This document shows positions 7,251-10,013 of a stretch of 10,013 bases of DNA, one piece after another. Source of the stretch: Firmicutes bacterium UBA4795 (GTDB taxonomy: Bacteria; Bacillota; Desulfotomaculia; Desulfotomaculales; Nap2-2B); the NCBI GenBank assembly GCA_002402825.1, contig DHGP01000042.1, positions 55,683 to 65,695 of the forward strand. Direction: 5' to 3'. The position numbers were made by a program, and so were the translations under genes. The notes beneath the pieces were generated by a model that ran no database searches, had not been told where the DNA came from, and saw only the letters and a program-made list of their open reading frames with translations. Position 1 is the stretch's first letter. Every line of letters starts with the position of its first letter.

Positions 7251-7333
7251 GTCGGTCGTCAGTCGTCGGACGTCAGACATCAGGAGAAAAACAAACTAAA
7301 TCAGTCGTTGGTCGTCAGGCAGCAGACGTCAGG
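7251..7333. repeat. Degenerate GTCGTCAG-type repeat, two blocks
   Basis: Two blocks of about 33 bases (7251-7284 and 7301-7333) consist of variations of GTCGTCAG, GACGTCAG and TCAGG, separated by an AT-rich 16-base stretch. Both end ...CATCAGGA or CGTCAGGA. They start exactly after the phoU stop codon. The pattern resembles low-complexity intergenic families known from Peptococcaceae-type genomes (recalled, not checked). Units are not evenly spaced and there is no constant repeat plus unique spacer, so it is not CRISPR. Confidence 0.65.
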
Positions 7334-7431
7334 ATATAATAATGACGACTCTTCTTATTCATCAATCTCGACCTCCGGTACTTTTTGGTTGTTTTGGCCA
7401 ACACCTTTGTACCAGGAGGTCTTTTTATCGG

Positions 7432-7491
7432 TCAACTGGATTCCAAAAACTTTATGAGTTCTCTGCCTTTGATCCCAGAAAGTTTAAGCAT
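7432..7491 (-). pseudogene. hicA: HicA-like toxin, N-terminal fragment
   Basis: An ATG (7491) overlapping the hicB remnant stop by eight bases (ATGCTTAA) begins MLKLSGIKGRELIKFLESS, the typical start of a HicA mRNA interferase, then hits TGA after 19 codons. HicA toxins are normally 60-85 residues with a catalytic His in a G-S-H motif that should follow about residue 25; neither this nor the later strands is visible in any frame. Downstream sequence to 7355 gives a different open stretch ending VPEVEIDE, unrelated to HicA as far as I can tell, which suggests a deletion join. The toxin is certainly inactive. The order, hicB then hicA, is one of the two known layouts. Confidence 0.6.
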
Positions 7492-7704
7492 TCTGAGTTA
7501 CTTCCAGTTCTCTGAATCCTATAAACTTGTTGAGACTCTCAATCTTTGTTTCCTCAAGGCACATATCTATAACCTCTTTTATATTCTCCAATGCCTCGTC
7601 TATGGTCTCGCCGTAAGAGTGGCACCTTTAAACAGCGGACAGCTCACTATATAATATCCGTCCTCGTCCATCTCGATGATTATGGGCAGATGTATCTTTT
7701 TCAT
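7484..7704 (-). pseudogene. hicB: HicB-like antitoxin with single-base frameshift
   Basis: A strong start (ATG 7704, with GGAGG at 7713-7717 eight bases away) gives MKKIHLPIIIEMDEDGYYIV and SCPLFKG, the N-terminal beta sheet of HicB-like antitoxins. After GGTGCC (7621-7626) the frame is lost and reaches TAG within a few codons. One base further along, the family sequence resumes as CHSYGETIDEALENIKEVI and runs to TAA at 7484-7486. Restoring one T (GGTTGC for GGTGC) would yield a normal 73-residue protein. HicB neutralises HicA and usually represses the operon through its C-terminal part (family knowledge). As the adjacent hicA is also broken, real decay is more likely than a sequencing slip, but a homopolymer error is not excluded. 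Confidence 0.8.
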
Positions 7705-7747
7705 CTAAGATACCTCCAAATAAGGTATATAGGTTTCATGTATTAAA

Positions 7748-7831
7748 GACATTTCGCCTAATGTCCCCAGCATAAAAAAAGTTTTGCGAAGCAAAATTTG
7801 GGTGAGACCGAAGGTCGATCCTTTTATGCTG
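7748..7831. repeat. Compact palindromic element with nested hairpins
   Basis: A perfect 10-base inverted repeat, CAGCATAAAA (7768-7777) and TTTTATGCTG (7822-7831), encloses two smaller hairpins that both have GAA loops: TTTTGC-GAA-GCAAAA (7782-7796, extendable by A/T pairs) and GACC-GAA-GGTC (7806-7816). Next to it is a third hairpin, GACATT with AATGTC around a 6-base loop (7748-7765). Folded, the core would be a three-way junction. The GCGAAGC core of the first hairpin is known as an unusually stable DNA mini-hairpin. It separates the hicBA remains from the restriction-modification operon. It could be a small non-autonomous mobile element, a recombination site, or simply a terminator region; no second copy exists in the window. 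Confidence 0.65.
7774..7798 (-). terminator. Intrinsic terminator of the restriction-modification operon
   Basis: Read on the minus strand, a stem ATTTTGC / GCAAAAC with a TTC loop is followed by seven T residues (the A run at 7774-7780 on the plus strand). It lies about 80 bases beyond the last frame of the operon. The stem is GC-poor, so termination may be moderate. It coincides with the inner hairpin of the palindromic element. Confidence 0.55.
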
Positions 7832-7879
7832 TGTTATGCACTGTTGGTCGCTTTTTTATCATTGACAAATTTTTTCTTT

Positions 7880-8401
7880 TTATTTGAATTTTGAAAAATA
7901 TTTATCTATTTCTGGCCTCAATTCTATCCCCGCCCTCTCAAAACAATCTAATAGGTCCGTATATGCTCCTTTTCCTCCTAAAAAGTTCCAAAATTCTTCT
8001 GCAACTTTCAATTCATTATCCAAATCCAACATTCCCTTTAGTGTCCATCTTTCATAAGGTTTAGGCTCATAAGGGTTGTAAGGAATGGCAACATAAGAAT
8101 GAATGTTTGCATCTGGATGTTTTGATAAATAGATTGCTATCCATTCCAATAGTGTTCTCTTAAAATCTTTGAAATTGCTAAATATTAGGTTTAACTGTTT
8201 TTAAATCAAATAAATGAATACTTCCATCATTGTCCTTTACAAATAAATCTACTTTTACAGTTTTTAATTTATTTACTTGCCTGAAGTAGCAACTTTTCTT
8301 ATTCTTTCAATTTCCTCTATTTTGTTTGGATTTTTTCCTGTTGTTAGTTCGTTCATAATATGCTGGATTTCTATCTGAGTCGTTCTAAAAGAGTAAAACT
8401 C
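7880..8401 (-). pseudogene. TdeIII/MjaII-like type II restriction endonuclease, truncated and twice frameshifted
   Basis: Three consecutive segments in different frames join into one C-terminal endonuclease of about 173 residues. Segment 1 (8401-8276) reads FYSFRTTQIEIQHIMNELTT to SGK; segment 2 (8276-8181) VNKLKTVKVDLFV to KTVKPNI; segment 3 (8179-7883) SNFKDFKRTLLEWIAIY, IPYNPYEPKPYERWTLKG, ending YFSKFK. The breaks fit loss of one A (GGCAAAG to GGCAAG) and gain of one T (ATATTAGC to ATATTTAGC). Asp in KVDLF and DLK in HLFDLKTVKPN look like a PD-(D/E)xK catalytic core. The family normally has about 250 residues, so some 70-80 N-terminal residues are also missing; the preceding gene stops just before. 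I recognise it as TdeIII/MjaII-like (GGNCC-cutting enzymes) from memory. It is third in the methyltransferase operon. Inactive as read. Confidence 0.75.
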
Positions 8402-8402
8402 A

Positions 8403-9146
8403 TTATTCTAATTTTTTACCCGAATTAAATTCCAAAAGTTTTTTCCAATCGATTTTACCATCCGTGCAAAATCGCTGAGAAAAGTCTAAGGTAAATTTAT
8501 TTACGACCGTAGCATAAGCTTCAAGAAACTCTTCATTTTTTTGTTTTGCCTTATGGCCAATAGGTTCTATGATATCAATATAGAAATTTTCAACTCCTGA
8601 AATCAATTCCCAAAATTCCTGTCCACACATTTTATAGTAGCCATCTTTTTCAGGATTCCTATTCTTTTTCTTCCCAAAGCAACATCCATTTATAGCAATA
8701 ACCTTTTTACCTGGTTGTTTTTCTAAAATTTTCTTAGCATTTTCAAAATTAATCTTTAATTGCTTAATTTGGCTGGAATTTCCCCAATTCCAGCCCACTT
8801 TAACTTCTACAATATAAATAACGTCGCCTTTTATAAATTCTAGATCTATCCCGGTCAATTCTGATTTTCTTCCACCGTATGTCTTGCTACATACAAAAAT
8901 TGCCAATCCTTCAATAAAATCACCAAATAAAGTTTCTTCTTGAGATTGAAGGAAAGCATCCAAAAATCCTTTTACTAAATCTTGAGCAGTCATAATATTT
9001 TTAGCCCTGAAAAGATAAGGATTTTTTTGTTTAAGAATAGGGTTTAAATCAACTTTAGTTGTAACATATTCAAGCCGTTTCCTATGAAAAATTGAAATAT
9101 GGTTTTCAACATATTCATTAACTTCATTTAGGTCTATTGGTTTCAT
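8403..9146 (-). CDS. PmeII-family type II restriction endonuclease
   Basis: An intact 247-residue protein that I recognise as the PmeII family of type II restriction enzymes, which cut foreign DNA at a short site left unmethylated. Visible family stretches: YVENHISIFHRKRL (12-25), KNPYLFRAKN (41-50), EETLFGDFIEGLAIFV (70-85), NGCCFG (153-158), CGQEFWELISG (174-184), PIGHKAK and, near the end, DGKIDWKKLLEFNSGKK. GGRKSELTGIDLEF with D101 and VEVK (E114, K116) form a probable PD-(D/E)xK catalytic centre, followed by the NWGNSSQ loop. The ATG overlaps the end of the methyltransferase by 23 bases and has AGAGGT six bases upstream, so the two are co-translated and modification is made first. Its recognition sequence cannot be read from the protein. 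Length matches the family and no damage is seen. Confidence 0.85.
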   Translation of the reverse strand: MKPIDLNEVNEYVENHISIFHRKRLEYVTTKVDLNPILKQKNPYLFRAKNIMTAQDLVKGFLDAFLQSQEETLFGDFIEGLAIFVCSKTYGGRKSELTGIDLEFIKGDVIYIVEVKVGWNWGNSSQIKQLKINFENAKKILEKQPGKKVIAINGCCFGKKKNRNPEKDGYYKMCGQEFWELISGVENFYIDIIEPIGHKAKQKNEEFLEAYATVVNKFTLDFSQRFCTDGKIDWKKLLEFNSGKKLE

Positions 9147-9987
9147 ATTTTACCTCTGGTTCAAATAACAGATATTCACATTCTTTTATTTCCTTTTTAA
9201 CCATTTCATAATATTCTGGGCCAATATCAATTCCAATTGAATTTCTTCTTAACCTCTCGGCAACCCTTAATGTTGTGCCTGATCCCATAAAGGGGTCTAA
9301 TACAGTGTCTCCTTCCTCAGTAAATAGTTTTATGAACCATTCTGGGAGGCTTTCAGGGAAAACAGCACTATGATTTTTATTACTGCATTCGGTCGCCAAA
9401 TGTAATACATTTGTAGGATAAACTTTAGCACGCTTTAACCAATTTGAAATATTTTTTCCAAAGCCACTTTTTGATCTTGATTCAAATCTTATTCTATCCT
9501 TTTCACTTAGGTTTCTTAATCTATCTTCCACCCAATCACCAATAGGTATCATAACTGCTTCTTGAAACATCTTAAACTTTTTAGTTTTATTGAATTGTAG
9601 CAATCTTTCCCAAGCATCTCTGAAACGATTTGGCCACTTCCCAGGATAACAATTTTTTTTATGCCAGATAAATTCTTCTGTCCATAACCAACCTTGTTTT
9701 TTTAATGCTAATATTAATTCTAAAACATAAGTATGCCTTTCGCCATTTTCTGCCTTTTCCTTAATATTTAATATAAATGTGCCGCTAGGTTTTAATACTC
9801 TTAAGAATTGTTCACTTTTAGGTAGAAACCATTCAACATATTTTTCAGGTTTAATGCCACCATAAGTATGTTTTCTCCTATCAGCATAAGGAGGGGATGT
9901 AAATATTAAATCAATACAGTTATCTTCAAAACTTTTAAGAATATTTTCACAATCACCCAAAAATATTTGTGTTTTGATTTCTTTCAT
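9124..9987 (-). CDS. Site-specific DNA methyltransferase, beta class (N4-cytosine or N6-adenine)
   Basis: A 287-residue S-adenosylmethionine-dependent methyltransferase, the modification half of the restriction operon. Catalytic motif IV TSPPY (residues 30-34) is N-terminal, and the SAM-binding motif I DPFMGSGTT (231-239) C-terminal, the order of beta-class enzymes. TSPPY is common in N4-cytosine methyltransferases, but N6-adenine activity cannot be excluded. FLGDCENIL near the start and GIDIGPEYYE near the end fit motif X and its partner region. A frame from ATG 9999 is possible, but GGAGG (9993-9997) overlaps it and lies five bases before ATG 9987, so 9987 is the real start. It overlaps the PmeII-like gene by 23 bases. 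No controller (C) protein gene is visible upstream before the window ends. The operon is visibly more AT-rich than the phosphate and helicase genes, as expected for acquired DNA. Confidence 0.92.
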   Translation of the reverse strand: MKEIKTQIFLGDCENILKSFEDNCIDLIFTSPPYADRRKHTYGGIKPEKYVEWFLPKSEQFLRVLKPSGTFILNIKEKAENGERHTYVLELILALKKQGWLWTEEFIWHKKNCYPGKWPNRFRDAWERLLQFNKTKKFKMFQEAVMIPIGDWVEDRLRNLSEKDRIRFESRSKSGFGKNISNWLKRAKVYPTNVLHLATECSNKNHSAVFPESLPEWFIKLFTEEGDTVLDPFMGSGTTLRVAERLRRNSIGIDIGPEYYEMVKKEIKECEYLLFEPEVKYETNRPK

Positions 9988-10013
9988 ATTAACCTCCATT
10001 CCGCCGCTACCGC

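Noticed and set aside
7251..7333. Possible CRISPR array
   Set aside because: Repeat words vary in length and spacing, there are no unique spacers of constant size and no cas genes in the window.
7385..7654. Plus-strand open frame of 89 codons
   Set aside because: It is the antisense shadow of the hicBA remnants; its protein has no recognisable domain and no ribosome binding site at a sensible distance, while the minus strand gives clear HicB and HicA sequence.
7748..7850. Firm call of an integron attC site
   Set aside because: The outer motifs match the RYYYAAC and GTTRRRY consensus only partly, the 3' one also belongs to a simple hairpin, and no second site or integrase is present. Kept only as a speculative reading of the palindromic element.
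9985..9999. Methyltransferase start at ATG 9999
   Set aside because: The GGAGG at 9993-9997 overlaps that ATG and is ideally placed for the in-frame ATG at 9987.

Overview
The window looks like a chromosomal segment of a low- to mid-GC Gram-positive anaerobe (Bacillota, Clostridia/Peptococcaceae-like). The evidence is a RecD2-type helicase without RecB/RecC, a PhoR-PhoU pair, strong AGGAGG-type ribosome binding sites, GTG starts, and GTCGTCAG-like intergenic repeats. This placement is inference; no rRNA or tRNA is present. The first 20 bases are pure G and are probably a read or contig-end artefact.

Left part (31-2521, minus strand): a Ski2/Mtr4-like DExH helicase split into two overlapping reading frames. 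Motifs I-III lie on one and IV-VI plus the C-terminal DSHCT-like domain on the other. A broken DUF433 antitoxin tail follows directly after its stop codon. Middle (2761-4914, plus): an intact RecD2 ATP-dependent helicase.

Phosphate-signalling part (4986-7250, plus): the PhoP-type response regulator is reduced to its first 18 and last 10 or so codons, so about 200 codons are gone. The PhoR-type histidine kinase and PhoU are both intact. The pst transporter genes often found between phoR and phoU are absent.

Right part (7251-9987): degenerate GTCGTCAG repeats, then minus-strand remains of a hicBA toxin-antitoxin module, then a compact palindromic element that also forms a terminator. Next is a visibly more AT-rich restriction-modification operon, transcribed leftwards: an intact beta-class DNA methyltransferase, an intact PmeII-family endonuclease, and a third gene, a TdeIII/MjaII-like endonuclease, truncated and frameshifted twice.

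The main message is gene decay. Six genes in 10 kb are broken or split (DUF433, helicase, phoP, hicA, hicB, TdeIII-like), next to intact partners (PhoR, PhoU, methyltransferase, PmeII-like enzyme). Several breaks are single-base or four-base slippage at short repeats, so sequencing error must be excluded for those. The phoP deletion cannot be explained that way, though a misassembly could. I did not find a convincing new defence or signalling system. The best candidates for a second look are the orphaned PhoR, the split helicase, the endonuclease pair sharing one methyltransferase, and the palindromic element.
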